Counted from the first letter of the stretch, positions 18,943 through 28,463 are shown. The stretch: 64,000 nt of DNA from Albidovulum litorale (GCF_025751495.1 NZ_JAOWKZ010000002.1:496001-560000), one strand, 5' to 3'. Notes: generated from the sequence alone by a model not told the origin. Made by a program: numbers and translations.

Positions 18943-19881
18943 CTACTCCAGCACCACCTTCGGGAAATAGAAGCTCACCGTCCAGTTGGGCATGTCCACG
19001 ATCTCGGAAATCCGCAGGTCGCCCGCGACCGAAGCCAGCATGTAAGCTTCCACTGCCGACATGCCTGTCTCTCGCGCAATCCTTTCCACCGTTCCGCGAA
19101 CCGCGTCCTTCGCCGCCTGCATCAGGTCCGGCCCAATTCCCGTCGTCACCCAATAACCCTTTACATCCAGATGCGAGGTGACGGGCCCGGAGGTTTCGAA
19201 CCGCGGAAAGGCAAAGTTTGCGCCCTTCAGAAGGCCGATCTCTATTTCGACATCCATCGGGCTTTCGATGGCCGTGCCGCAAATCTCGCCGTCGCCCTGG
19301 GCAGCATGGGTGTCGCCAAGGGACAAGAGCCCGCCCGCAACCTCCACCGGCAGGTAGAGGGTTGTGCCCACAGCGTTATCGCGGATGTCGAGGTTGCCAC
19401 CCACCCGGCGCGGCGGGACAACGCTGTGATGCCCGACTTCGGCGAGCGCAAGGCCAATGGTGCCAACGAACGGTTTGAGCGGCACCCGTCCGCCCGGCCC
19501 GAAGGCGGCGGGCGTCGTCGCGACGGTATCGTAGTTCCAGATATGGAGCGCCGGGTCTGGGAAATCCTCGGCGAGAAGACCGAAGCCCGGGATATTCGCC
19601 GTCCAGCCCCAACCCGAGGGATTGAACCTGCGGAATGTGATCGCCACCGCGTCGCCGGGTTCGGCGCCCTCAACGAAAATCGGACCGGTCACCGGGTTCA
19701 CCCGCCCAAAGTCGAGCGACACTAAGTCGTCGAGCCCGCTCTTGGGCCCGAGCTGCCCACCCGAGGCGTCGATGGTCTCGACCGCGATGGTTTCACCCGG
19801 CTTCACAGACAGAACCGGCTCGAAGGTGTTGTCCCAACCGAGGTGGTGGTCATGCTTGTGGATCGTGTGCGTGCAGGTCAT
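18943..19881 (-). CDS. Acetamidase/formamidase family amidohydrolase
   Basis: The 312-residue protein belongs to the FmdA/AmdA family, which hydrolyses formamide or short amides to carboxylate and ammonia. Recognisable features are an N-terminal HKHDHHLGWDN, the central GDAVAITF and GDTHAAQGDGEICGTAIE signature and the C-terminal MLASVAGDLRISEIVD. The length is shorter than the roughly 400 residues of classical formamidases but usual for the AmdA-type subgroup. It is the last gene of an eight-gene leftward operon, overlapping the permease gene by 4 bases, so its substrate is probably brought in by the Liv-type importer. Confidence 0.88.
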   Translation of the reverse strand: MTCTHTIHKHDHHLGWDNTFEPVLSVKPGETIAVETIDASGGQLGPKSGLDDLVSLDFGRVNPVTGPIFVEGAEPGDAVAITFRRFNPSGWGWTANIPGFGLLAEDFPDPALHIWNYDTVATTPAAFGPGGRVPLKPFVGTIGLALAEVGHHSVVPPRRVGGNLDIRDNAVGTTLYLPVEVAGGLLSLGDTHAAQGDGEICGTAIESPMDVEIEIGLLKGANFAFPRFETSGPVTSHLDVKGYWVTTGIGPDLMQAAKDAVRGTVERIARETGMSAVEAYMLASVAGDLRISEIVDMPNWTVSFYFPKVVLE

Positions 19882-20933
19882 TTGGAAATCTCCGTGGTCT
19901 TCTTAGGGCGAAAGACGATATCCTCGATTTCGCGGTTGCCCATGAGCCCGTGGGGCCGGAACGCCATGACGCCCACGATGACAATGCCGAGAAGGAGACC
20001 CGAAAGCCCCAGCATCTCGGGCAGCTTGACGCCGCCGAGCGTGGGACCGGTCTCCAGCCAGCGGATGATCTCAAGCCCAAGCGAGATGAGGAGTGTACCG
20101 AAGACCGCGCCGGTCACGCTCCGGAGCCCGCCGAGGATCAGCATGGCGACGGTAAGAAAGACATAGTTGAAGTAGAACGGCCGCGCCGAGATCGTGCCGA
20201 GATAAAAGGCGTAGGCGATACCCGCCGTCGCGAAGAAGAGGGTTGAGGCGACCCAGGCGATCATCCGCGCACGGACCACGTTCACGCCCATCGCCCGCGC
20301 GCCCACCTCGTCGTCGGCCACAGCGCGAAGTCTGAGGCCCAGCCGGCTTTCGCGGAACAGCCGCGCTGCAACGATGGCAAGGATCACGAGCGCGGTAACG
20401 TGGCCCAGCCCGAAGACGCGGGGAATACCGAACAGTGCCTGGTTGCCTTTGAAAATGTCGGTCCGGTGCAGGAAGATGGAATGGACGATCACGAGGATCG
20501 CGATGGAAACGATGGTGATCGACACGTTCGTCAATCTTGACATGAAGAGACCGGTAAGCGCCCCTATGATCCCTGTGATGGCGAGCGCGACAAGTGCAGC
20601 CGAGACAGGGTGCATCTCGAAGGCATTGAGGCCCCATGGCGCATCCGGAAGCGAAAGCGCTTTCACCGTGGCGGGCGTCACGCAGATCGCCGCCGCATAG
20701 GCCGCAATGCCCATGAAGGCCGCATGGCTGAAGGTCGCGTAGTTGCCGTTTCCCATGAAGACCTGAAGCCCGATGACGACGATCAGGTTGACGAACGTCG
20801 CGTAGAGAATGCGGGCCTGGTAGGTTTCGCCCCAGAGCACGTAGGCGCCCACGATGACAAGAATGAGGACAGCCAGCATGGCCGATCCGATCAGCCCACG
20901 CTTCTGGTCGGGGTTGAGAAGCCCTCTCATCAC
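19878..20933 (-). CDS. Branched-chain-type ABC permease (LivM-like)
   Basis: A 351-residue inner-membrane protein with about nine or ten hydrophobic segments and the LivM/BPD_transp_2 signatures: GNGNYATFSHAAFMGIAAYA near residue 60 and RLGLRLRAVADDEVGARAMG in the cytoplasmic loop that contacts the ATPase. It pairs with the LivH-like permease. Four-base overlaps with both neighbours show tight coupling. Liv-type transporters carry amino acids, urea or short amides; the adjoining amidase favours an amide. Confidence 0.9.
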   Translation of the reverse strand: MMRGLLNPDQKRGLIGSAMLAVLILVIVGAYVLWGETYQARILYATFVNLIVVIGLQVFMGNGNYATFSHAAFMGIAAYAAAICVTPATVKALSLPDAPWGLNAFEMHPVSAALVALAITGIIGALTGLFMSRLTNVSITIVSIAILVIVHSIFLHRTDIFKGNQALFGIPRVFGLGHVTALVILAIVAARLFRESRLGLRLRAVADDEVGARAMGVNVVRARMIAWVASTLFFATAGIAYAFYLGTISARPFYFNYVFLTVAMLILGGLRSVTGAVFGTLLISLGLEIIRWLETGPTLGGVKLPEMLGLSGLLLGIVIVGVMAFRPHGLMGNREIEDIVFRPKKTTEISK

Positions 20934-21826
20934 AGCTTGTCACCCTTTTCGGCGGTGGACGTCAGGATGCCGTCGGGTCGCCAGAAGAGGAGCAGCGCCA
21001 CCACGAGGAACACCGCTGCCTGCGCAAGTCCGCCTGCAGTTTGGGGGAGGAGAACGAGGACGCCGACTTCGAGGAACCCGAGGATGAACCCGCCGAGAAC
21101 CGCGCCCGGCAGGCTGCCGAACCCGCCGAGAACACAGGCGATGAACGCCGTGAGCACCGGGTCGAAGCCCATGTGCGGGGTCACGCTGCCCCTGCGTGCC
21201 ATGATGAAGATGCAGGCGAGCCCCGCCAGCAGCCCCGAGATCGCGAAAGCTGTGGCGACAACCCGGTTTGCCCGAACCCCGCAGAGCCGCACCATTTGGA
21301 AATCACGCGAGGCCGCACGCATTGCGATGCCGAGGTGACTGCGTTTCAGGAAGAGCGTCAGGAAGAGGATCGCAGCGATGGTCGTCACCGTCTCGTAAAT
21401 CTGGAGCGAAGAGACGTGGACCGGCCCGATCAGGAGCGTGCGATCGAGAAAGATGAACTGTGTGGCCGAGATCGGCCTCGGCGAACCAAGGAGCAGGTAG
21501 AGATTCTGAAGGATGATGCTGACCCCGAAAGCCGTGAGTAGCCCCGTCGTGATGTCTGCTTTCCGAACCGTCCGGAAAGCGACCCGTTCGAGCAGGAGAG
21601 AGACCGACACGCAGGCAATCAGCACGGCGGCCATGAGTACGAGCGGGTTTCCCGTTACGACAGTGCCCACCACGGCCATCGAATATCCGCCAAAGGCGAT
21701 TACCTCACCGTGGGCGAAGTTGACCAGTCCCATGATCGAGAAGACGATCGCGAGCCCAACCGCGATCAGGGCATATTCTGCCCCGAAGGACAGGGCATTG
21801 AGAAGCTGTTGTGCCGCGTAGTCCAT
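20930..21826 (-). CDS. Branched-chain-type ABC permease (LivH-like)
   Basis: The 298-residue membrane protein starts DYAAQQLLNALSFGAEYALI and has GLVNFAHGEVIAFGGYS and the conserved loop GIAMRAASRDFQMVRLCG, all typical of LivH. It forms the second half of the translocation pore. Its ATG shares one base with the stop of the preceding LivF-like gene (TGATG), and it overlaps the LivM-like gene by 4 bases. Confidence 0.9.
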   Translation of the reverse strand: MDYAAQQLLNALSFGAEYALIAVGLAIVFSIMGLVNFAHGEVIAFGGYSMAVVGTVVTGNPLVLMAAVLIACVSVSLLLERVAFRTVRKADITTGLLTAFGVSIILQNLYLLLGSPRPISATQFIFLDRTLLIGPVHVSSLQIYETVTTIAAILFLTLFLKRSHLGIAMRAASRDFQMVRLCGVRANRVVATAFAISGLLAGLACIFIMARRGSVTPHMGFDPVLTAFIACVLGGFGSLPGAVLGGFILGFLEVGVLVLLPQTAGGLAQAAVFLVVALLLFWRPDGILTSTAEKGDKL

Positions 21827-22530
21827 CAGTCATGCACTCCAGTCAATTCACCCATCAGCCCGGATCCGTCCCCGAACTCCTCCGAGGGACCGTGGCGGGT
21901 CACAAGTCCGTTCGCCAATACGTAGACATAATCTGCCACATCGATGGCGGCGCCAGCGTTCTGTTCCACCAGAAGGATCGTCATACCCTCGTGCCGGAGA
22001 TCCTCGATCAGAGCAAAAACCTGCCCGATGATTTTCGGTGCAAGACCTAGCGAGGGTTCGTCGAGAAGAAGGATACGCGGCTTGCTCAGAAGGGCCCGCG
22101 CAATTGTCAGCATCTGCTGTTCGCCACCAGAAAGGGTGCCGGCGCTTTGCGACCGCCGTTCGCCTAGGATCGGAAAGCGGGACAGCCATTCCTCGATATC
22201 GCGCTCGACACCACCGTCGGTTCGGGTCGCCGCACCCATGCGCAGGTTCTCGAAAACCGTGAGGTTCGCAAAGATCCGCCGCCCCTCGGGCGCAATGGAG
22301 ATGCCGGCGCGGAATCGGTCCTCGATGTCGAGCCCCGCAAGGTCGTGGCCTTCCAGACGGATTGTGCCTGTGGCTCGCGCCGTGCCAGTGATCGCGGAAA
22401 GCGTCGAGGTCTTGCCCGCACCGTTCGGGCCCAGGAGCGCGACACAGGACCCTTCGGGCACCGAAAGGTCGATGCCATGCACCGCCTCGATCGGCCCGTG
22501 GAAGACTTTCAACCCGCTGATTTCGAGCAC
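21826..22530 (-). CDS. Branched-chain-type ABC ATPase (LivF-like)
   Basis: A roughly 234-residue ATPase with Walker A LLGPNGAGKTSTL, signature LSGGEQQML, Walker B ILLLDEPSLGLAP and the switch VEQNAGAAIDVADY typical of LivF. I take GTG at 22530 as the start because it is preceded by AGGGGCAG and followed directly by the family N-terminus LEISGLKVFHG. The frame remains open upstream to 22635, but that part overlaps the binding-protein gene's 3' end and looks non-coding. Confidence 0.9.
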   Translation of the reverse strand: MLEISGLKVFHGPIEAVHGIDLSVPEGSCVALLGPNGAGKTSTLSAITGTARATGTIRLEGHDLAGLDIEDRFRAGISIAPEGRRIFANLTVFENLRMGAATRTDGGVERDIEEWLSRFPILGERRSQSAGTLSGGEQQMLTIARALLSKPRILLLDEPSLGLAPKIIGQVFALIEDLRHEGMTILLVEQNAGAAIDVADYVYVLANGLVTRHGPSEEFGDGSGLMGELTGVHD

Positions 22531-22600
22531 GGAACAACTGCCCCTGTTACGATTGTGACGCGCCCCCGGATCGGGCCGGAGGCGCGGAATGTACTGAGAT

Positions 22601-23767
22601 TTACGGCCAGGACGGCACGTTGCCGGGCACTTCAAGGCTCAGGAGCTTACGCTCGCCGTTCTCGAACCCGATCACCGGGATCTCGCGCAGCGCGTAGCTG
22701 CTGGTGTCCTTGAACGAGATCGATTCCACCGACATGACCGGGATCGCATCCGCAGCGCGGATCGCGTCGCGCACCGCTACCGGATCCGTCGAGCCCGCAG
22801 CCTCCACGCCGTAAGCAACGATCTTGATCGTATCCGCCCCGAGCGCGGGGAAGAGGCCATTCACCGGCATGCCGATCGCGGCGCAGGCGTCCTGGAACTC
22901 GGCGATCTTGCTGCCACCTTGAGAGGGCGCGAGCGTGCCGAAGAACACCCTGTCGAGAAGCGACACGTCCTCGCCCGCGAGCGCGTCAAGCGACGGGTCG
23001 TCGAAGCCGTCGGACCCCACGACCCATGCGTCGAGCCCCGCTGCGCGCACCTGACGGATCAGCACGGCGATGTCGGGCACACCCCAGGAGATGTAGATCG
23101 CGTCGGGCGCCGGATCGAGTGCGCGAAGCTCGGCGATCTGTGGGCTCCAGTCTGTGGTGCCGCCGGTGTAGTTCAGCGTCGCCTGCAGCGTGCCTCCGCC
23201 TGCCTCGATCACCTCGGCGAACCACTCGGGCGTGCGCGCCGACCACGACCCGCCCTCGTCAGAGGTGAAGATCACCACGTTTTTCACGCCTTGCGACAGG
23301 GCGTAGTTCGCCGCCGCAGTGGCGGTGTAGGGGTCTGGCGCCACGTTCGTCAGGAAGTTGTCCACGACACCCGTGTGCATCTCCACCTGCGTGGACTGGG
23401 CCTGCACGATGGAAACGCCCTGCGCGCCCGCGATCTGGGCCACCGGGATCATCGTGTCTGAGAACGGGATCGTCCCGATGGCAACCGGATTGTCGCCGAG
23501 GAACCGCTCGACGGCCGAAATGGCCGCCTGGGTGTCGGCACCGGTATCCTGCACCATCAGTTCGATCTGGCGACCGCCGATGCCACCCTCCCGGTTGATC
23601 ATCTCGGCCATGCAGCGCGCGCCGTCTACTTCGTTGTAGGGCGCGAAATCGCCGGTGAGCGGGACTGCAAAACCGATCTTTACGGTGTCGTCCTGGGCAA
23701 TTGCGGGCAAGGCTGCCAGTCCGGCGGTCAGCGCGCCCAGCGCGCAGTGGGTCAGTAAGGTTCTCAT
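22601..23767 (-). CDS. Periplasmic amino acid/amide-binding protein (LivJ/FmdD/UrtA family)
   Basis: The 388-residue exported protein has a Sec signal (about 1-24, ending AIAQD) and a type I periplasmic binding fold: KIGFAVPLTGDFA near the mature N-terminus, GIGGRQIELMVQDTGAD and ISWGVPDIAVLIRQ. The family includes LivJ, UrtA and the amide-binding FmdD of Methylophilus, so the ligand could be an amino acid, urea or an amide. It lies between the two ATPase genes. The gap to the LivF-like gene (70 bases) is the largest in the operon. Confidence 0.9.
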   Translation of the reverse strand: MRTLLTHCALGALTAGLAALPAIAQDDTVKIGFAVPLTGDFAPYNEVDGARCMAEMINREGGIGGRQIELMVQDTGADTQAAISAVERFLGDNPVAIGTIPFSDTMIPVAQIAGAQGVSIVQAQSTQVEMHTGVVDNFLTNVAPDPYTATAAANYALSQGVKNVVIFTSDEGGSWSARTPEWFAEVIEAGGGTLQATLNYTGGTTDWSPQIAELRALDPAPDAIYISWGVPDIAVLIRQVRAAGLDAWVVGSDGFDDPSLDALAGEDVSLLDRVFFGTLAPSQGGSKIAEFQDACAAIGMPVNGLFPALGADTIKIVAYGVEAAGSTDPVAVRDAIRAADAIPVMSVESISFKDTSSYALREIPVIGFENGERKLLSLEVPGNVPSWP

Positions 23768-23784
23768 GTGTTCATCCTTTCCTG

Positions 23785-24498
23785 TCAGACGGTTTCCCCG
23801 TGCCCGAGATAGGCCCGGATGACCTCTTCGTTTTTGGTGACGTCCTGTGGCAGGCCCGAGGCCAAAAGCCTGCCCATGTTCATGACTGTCAGCGTCTCGG
23901 ACGCCGACATGATGAATTTCAGATCGTGATCGATAAGAAGGATTGCGCAGGGATGGCGCTCGCGGAGCCAGAGGAGATTGCGAAACAGTTCTTCCGTCTC
24001 CTCGGTGTTCATGCCAGCGGCCGGTTCGTCCAAAAGCAGAACGCGCGGCCGAAGGGCCAGTGCCCGAATGATTTCAAGCCGTCGCATATGGCCGTAGGAC
24101 AGTGCGTCAGGCGCAAGACCCAAGACGGGTCCAAGCCCGAACCGGTCGATGGCATCGTCGATCAGCGTGGGGTCCGAAGCATCGGCAGCGTGGCTTTCGG
24201 CCACCTCGATGTTGCGCCGAACCGTTAGGTTTCGAAACAGCCGCAGGTTCTGAAAGGTGCGCGCTATTCCCGACCGGGCCACGGTCTCGGGGGGCATGTT
24301 CTGGATCTCGCGATCCTCGAGCAGGATCCGGCCCTGCGTGGGTCGGAGGAAGCCCGAGATCAGGTTAATCATCGTGGTCTTGCCGGCTCCGTTCGGCCCG
24401 ATAAGCCCGTGGATCTCGGTGTCGGTGACCGTGAATGACACGTCGTCCACCGCCTGCACCCCGCCGAAGCTCTTCGAGACACCTTCGACGCGCAGCAT
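23785..24498 (-). CDS. Branched-chain-type ABC ATPase (LivG-like)
   Basis: A 237-residue ATPase with Walker A LIGPNGAGKTTMINLISGF, Walker B VLLLDEPAAGMNTEETEE, the switch region LLIDHDLKFIMSASE and the FQNLRLFRNLTVRRNIEVA Q-loop segment that marks LivG. The start codon overlaps the stop of the preceding ligase gene (TGATG), placing it in the same operon. With the LivF-like subunit it makes the asymmetric ATPase pair. Confidence 0.92.
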   Translation of the reverse strand: MLRVEGVSKSFGGVQAVDDVSFTVTDTEIHGLIGPNGAGKTTMINLISGFLRPTQGRILLEDREIQNMPPETVARSGIARTFQNLRLFRNLTVRRNIEVAESHAADASDPTLIDDAIDRFGLGPVLGLAPDALSYGHMRRLEIIRALALRPRVLLLDEPAAGMNTEETEELFRNLLWLRERHPCAILLIDHDLKFIMSASETLTVMNMGRLLASGLPQDVTKNEEVIRAYLGHGETV

Positions 24499-25814
24499 CA
24501 GTATACCTCACCGTAGCGGGCACATTTCTGCGCCGTATCGAGGCCTTCGAGGCACTTCAACTCCGATCGCTTGTGATCTGCGTAGACCTTTACGAAATCC
24601 GCGCCAAACCATTCTCGCACTGCGTCGGACGACTCGAACCGCTCCAGCGCCTCGGCAAGCGACTGTGGCAGTCGGATCATGCCTGCCGCGTGCAGCCGAT
24701 CCTCGGGCCATAGCGACAGATCGTCCTCAGTGACGTCCGGGGGTTCGATCCCATTACGTAGCCCCGCCGCGCCAGCCAGTACCAATGCAGCCAACGCCAA
24801 GTGCGGACTGGCGGCGGCGTCGCAGGCACGGACCTCGAAGTTGAACTGCTGCGCAACCTTGGCGGGGTCGAGGTTGCTCACGGGGCAGATGCGCACCGCC
24901 GCCTCGCGATCTCGGAAACCGAGATTGTTGAAGGCCGCGCTCCATCGATGGGGCGTCAGGCGCAGATAGCTGATCTCGGACGGACAAAGGATCGCGATGA
25001 TCTGGTCCAGATGCGCGAGGATACCACCGATGAAATGCCGGGCCGCCTTGCTCAGCCCATGCGGATCCTTTGCGTCGTGCGTTGCGGGGTGGCCCGCCGC
25101 GTCGCGAAGGCTGAGGTGGATGTGCACACCGTTGCCCACGTCCGCTGGATCGAGGATCGGGGCAAAGCTCGACGCATGGCCGAAGCGGCGAGTGATGTCG
25201 CGCACCAGCATCCTCAGCAGTGCCGCGTGGTCCGCTGGCGCCACGCCCATCGCCGGCGCACAGGTCACCTCGAACTGCCGCGCACCGTACTCCTTCATGA
25301 ACGTGTCGGGCCCCATTCCGGCGTGACGCATTGCGGCGATCAACGCTTCGGCCCAGCCCTGGGCGCTGCGGAACCCGCGGAACGAATATGAATCGCCCGG
25401 CACTGGCACCAGATCCCGAAGCATAAACTCGTGCTCGAAGGCTCCGAATATCTCCAGTCCGGCTTCGTCGCGCAGCGTGGTCAGAGCGCGCTTCAGGTGC
25501 GATCGCGTGCAGAACCCCCATGGCTCGCCCTCAAGCGTGAGGATATCGCCGAGCATCAGGTCAAGCGCGGGCGCGGTGTCATCGGCCTTTAACGTAACTC
25601 GGGCGTTCGGATCGGGGACGAGGGCTAGGTCGCCCAATGCGCCGAACGGGGTCTCGGCGATGGCGTTGAAGCAATTGATCTGCACGTTCGTAGGGGTCCA
25701 TCCGACGCCCTTCCGCATCCGCGCGTCACGCTCTGAGGCCGGGAATGCCTTGCCACGCAGAAGCCCCGCAAGATCGGTCGTCCCCACGAACACAAGCTTT
25801 CCATCTTCGCTCAT
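24498..25814 (-). CDS. Glutamine synthetase-like gamma-glutamyl ligase
   Basis: A 438-residue member of the glutamine synthetase superfamily. It shows the first metal motif FGAFEHEFM, the ATP/metal motif NGVHIHLSLRD, SYLRLTPHRWSAAFNN and FRDREAAVRICP near the active-site arginines. These differ from housekeeping GlnA and are closer to catabolic gamma-glutamyl ligases such as PuuA. Such enzymes attach glutamate to an amine at the cost of ATP. ATG 25814 follows GGAACGGAG and overlaps the regulator stop by 4 bases; an upstream start at 25856 would invade the regulator. The substrate is presumably the imported compound or a derived amine. Confidence 0.85.
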   Translation of the reverse strand: MSEDGKLVFVGTTDLAGLLRGKAFPASERDARMRKGVGWTPTNVQINCFNAIAETPFGALGDLALVPDPNARVTLKADDTAPALDLMLGDILTLEGEPWGFCTRSHLKRALTTLRDEAGLEIFGAFEHEFMLRDLVPVPGDSYSFRGFRSAQGWAEALIAAMRHAGMGPDTFMKEYGARQFEVTCAPAMGVAPADHAALLRMLVRDITRRFGHASSFAPILDPADVGNGVHIHLSLRDAAGHPATHDAKDPHGLSKAARHFIGGILAHLDQIIAILCPSEISYLRLTPHRWSAAFNNLGFRDREAAVRICPVSNLDPAKVAQQFNFEVRACDAAASPHLALAALVLAGAAGLRNGIEPPDVTEDDLSLWPEDRLHAAGMIRLPQSLAEALERFESSDAVREWFGADFVKVYADHKRSELKCLEGLDTAQKCARYGEVY

Positions 25815-26683
25815 GCGCGTTCTCCGTTCCGGGCGCGGCCTCTCAGCACATCCCATGCCTCTATCCGTGTCCGCGTTGCTTCCCAGTCCTTCTCGGCCAG
25901 TGGGACAAGCAGCGCCTCTACGAGGGCGAATGCCGGCACGTAGCTGTCCCAGAGCGTGCCTGAGTCGATTGAAACCGTGACCAATTCCGTTGCCCCTTTT
26001 GCGGCGGGCGAAATCCAGGGGTCTGTGATGACAATGGTCTGTGCCTTGCGCGAACGCGCGACGGCCGCAAACTCGGCCAGCTTCGCGTCGTAGCGGCGGA
26101 AATCAAACAGAACGACCGGGTCCCGGGGCTTCATGCGCAAAAGGTATTCAGGCCAGGCCTCCGGGTCGGGCGGCACGTGGAATACGTCTGCCCGGATCTG
26201 CCGCAGGTGGCGCAGGAAGAACTCGGCGATGGCGTCGCTCATCCGTCCGCCCAGCATGAAAACACGGCGCTTCGGGTCGCCCAGCATCGCGCAGATCCGG
26301 TCGAACTGGTCGGTCGGCATACGCTGGGCAAGATCGCGGCTGAGTGCGACCGCGCGTTCCACGTAATCGGAAAGCGGGGCAGGTACAGACGTGGTACGCG
26401 TCTGGTGCAGTTCGATCGGTGAGGACTGCGAATCCCTCAGCTCATTCAGCAGGCTTTGCTGAAAATCCTGAAAGCCCCGGTAGCCCAGCTTGTTCACGAA
26501 CCGCGAGATTGATGGGGCCGAGACGTTGGCGCGATCCGCCAAGTCCTGGATCGGCCCCAAGGCAGCGAATGGATAATCGGCTAATATGACCGAACGAAGT
26601 TGCCGCTCGCTCGGGGTGAGGCTACCCGAGCTGGCGTCCATCGCTTCTCGCACCCGCAAGGTATCGGTGGTTGCAGCAGTCAT
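25811..26683 (-). CDS. RpiR/MurR-family transcriptional regulator
   Basis: The protein of about 290 residues has an N-terminal RpiR-type helix-turn-helix (LTPSERQLRSVILADYPF, LADRANVSAPSISRFVNKLG) and a C-terminal SIS domain (VFMLGGRMSDAIAEF, VVLFDFRRYD, TIVITDPWISPAAKGA) that usually binds a phosphosugar-like effector. I take ATG 26683; GTG 26689 is an alternative. It heads the leftward operon and is divergent from the amidohydrolase gene, so it probably controls both directions. Arms GAAAAT (26705-26710) and ATTTTC (26744-26749) in the spacer could be half-sites, weakly supported. Confidence 0.88.
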   Translation of the reverse strand: MTAATTDTLRVREAMDASSGSLTPSERQLRSVILADYPFAALGPIQDLADRANVSAPSISRFVNKLGYRGFQDFQQSLLNELRDSQSSPIELHQTRTTSVPAPLSDYVERAVALSRDLAQRMPTDQFDRICAMLGDPKRRVFMLGGRMSDAIAEFFLRHLRQIRADVFHVPPDPEAWPEYLLRMKPRDPVVLFDFRRYDAKLAEFAAVARSRKAQTIVITDPWISPAAKGATELVTVSIDSGTLWDSYVPAFALVEALLVPLAEKDWEATRTRIEAWDVLRGRARNGERA

Positions 26684-26803
26684 GCTCACGAGCGTAAGGC
26701 TGATGAAAATTGCATGTCAACTCTTGCCAAACGGCATCGATTGATTTTCTTCTTTCAGAATGCCATTGGGGTGCATGTCGCCCCACAAACAGGCGGAGAC
26801 GGT

Positions 26804-27580
26804 ATGAAGGAGATGGATCGGATAGCTGCGAGGCTTCTTGACCCCAGGGTGGATCCCGCTCCGGTGGAATATGTCGCCGCGACCGCACGACCGGATCTGC
26901 TGTTTATCTGTGAACATGCCGGACGCCTGATTCCCCGCTCCCTGGGCGATCTCGGGCTCGCCCCAGGTGAAATCGATAGGCATATAGCGTGGGATATCGG
27001 CGCCGAGGGCGTCGCGCGGCGACTGGCCGCCACGCTCGGGGCCGGATTGATCCTCCAGCGCTACAGCCGTCTGGTCATCGACTGCAACAGACCGCCACTC
27101 GGCAAGCAGTCGGTTCCTGAGACCAGCGATGGGGCAGAGATTCCCGGCAACCGGAATCTCTCGAACGAGGCCGGCACCGCGCGGGTGGACGAGATTTTCC
27201 GCCCCTTCGCGGAGGCCTGCGAGGCAGCCATCTCCGACCGTCGGATACGGGCCGCATATTCGATCCACAGCTTTACGCCCTGCATGAACGGATTCGCGCG
27301 ACCATGGCACATTGGCTTTTGTTTTAGGCAGGCGAACAGCGGAGGCGATCTGGCTAGGCGTTTCGGCGCGGCACATCCAAACTTGACCGTTGCTGAGAAC
27401 CAACCCTACCAGATTGACGACGAGACCGACTGGTTCATTCCGCGCGTCGCAGAGCCCCGCGGCATCGCCCACGCCCTGATCGAGATCCGCAACGACCAGA
27501 TCGCCGACGAGGCGGGCCAAATCCTCTGGGCTGGCAGGCTGGCCGCCCTGTTTCAGCCCCGTAAGGAGACAGACCTGTGA
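26804..27580 (+). CDS. N-formylglutamate amidohydrolase-like hydrolase
   Basis: A 258-residue protein of the FGase family (HutG-like zinc hydrolases). It shows LLFICEHAGRLIPRSL, DIGAEGVARRLA, LVIDCNRPP, SIHSFTPCMNG and AENQPYQID in the usual order. Classical members cleave N-formyl-glutamate to formate and glutamate. Here there are no hut genes nearby, so it may act on another N-acyl or gamma-linked product of the same pathway. ATG 26804 follows GGCGGAGAC at good spacing; the frame is open further upstream but overlaps the divergent regulator. It overlaps the next gene by 4 bases. Confidence 0.82.
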   Translation: MKEMDRIAARLLDPRVDPAPVEYVAATARPDLLFICEHAGRLIPRSLGDLGLAPGEIDRHIAWDIGAEGVARRLAATLGAGLILQRYSRLVIDCNRPPLGKQSVPETSDGAEIPGNRNLSNEAGTARVDEIFRPFAEACEAAISDRRIRAAYSIHSFTPCMNGFARPWHIGFCFRQANSGGDLARRFGAAHPNLTVAENQPYQIDDETDWFIPRVAEPRGIAHALIEIRNDQIADEAGQILWAGRLAALFQPRKETDL

Positions 27581-28233
27581 CGACCATCAATCCCACTACC
27601 CTGACCAGAGAAGTGCCGCTTGTTCCCGGGCAATCCGCCCTTCTGATCGTCGACGTGCAGAACTTCAGCGCCAAGCGTGAGGGAGCAGAGTTTGGCCATC
27701 TCCCGGATGCCGAGTTCCGGGAAAAGTACGGCGCGTTTTTTGATCGGATCTGGTCCGAGACAATCCCCAACATCCGCCGCCTTCAGGACGCTTGCCGGGC
27801 GGCGGGCGTGGAGGTCATGTTCACAACGATCGAAAGCCTGACGCTGGACGGTCGTGACCGTTCATTGGACTACAAGATCACCGGCTTCAACGTGCCCAAG
27901 GGTTCATGGGACGGCAAGGTGGTGGACGAGATCGCACCCGTGGGAGACGAGATCGTATTACCGAAATCGTCGTCCTCCGTCTTCGTCTCGACCCATATCG
28001 ACTACGTGCTGCGAAACCTCGGGGTGCGGCAACTGGTTATAACCGGGCTCGTAACCGACCAGTGCGTCGAAAGCGCGATCCGTGACGCCTGCGACCTGGG
28101 CTATCTGGTCACCCAGGTCACGGACGCCTGCATGACCTATACTGAGGCCCGACAGACCGCGTCGATCAACGCCATCAAGGGCTATTGTCGTCAGCTGACG
28201 ACTGATGCGCTTTGCGCTGAACTGGCCAGTTAG
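27577..28233 (+). CDS. Isochorismatase-like cysteine amidohydrolase
   Basis: The 218-residue protein is a cysteine hydrolase of the isochorismatase-like family. The triad is visible: Asp in LLIVDVQNFSA, Lys in IVLPKSSSSVF and Cys in TDQCVESAIRDACDLGY. Related enzymes hydrolyse N-carbamoylsarcosine, biuret, ureidoacrylate or nicotinamide, so a C-N bond in a urea- or amide-like intermediate is the likely target. GTG at 27577 overlaps the preceding stop, so the two hydrolases are co-translated. The gene ends the rightward half of the divergent amide cluster. Confidence 0.88.
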   Translation: MTTINPTTLTREVPLVPGQSALLIVDVQNFSAKREGAEFGHLPDAEFREKYGAFFDRIWSETIPNIRRLQDACRAAGVEVMFTTIESLTLDGRDRSLDYKITGFNVPKGSWDGKVVDEIAPVGDEIVLPKSSSSVFVSTHIDYVLRNLGVRQLVITGLVTDQCVESAIRDACDLGYLVTQVTDACMTYTEARQTASINAIKGYCRQLTTDALCAELAS

Positions 28234-28463
28234 GAGGCGTGTTTGCTCGGCACAAGCGACGGTGCGACTGTCCTTAAGGCGGCTGCTTCGTATTAGTCTG
28301 CCGGCACCGTCAACGTATGACTCTCTGAATCTACGCACTGTATACACCCGCACATTGTGGCGTGGATTCCGTGCCTGAAGAGGTGTTCTATGCTTTAGAT
28401 ATATGAAATTGCAGGCGAAATAATCGCCCTAAAAGGTGCGAATGAGGTGCCCGTCGTTTCCTA

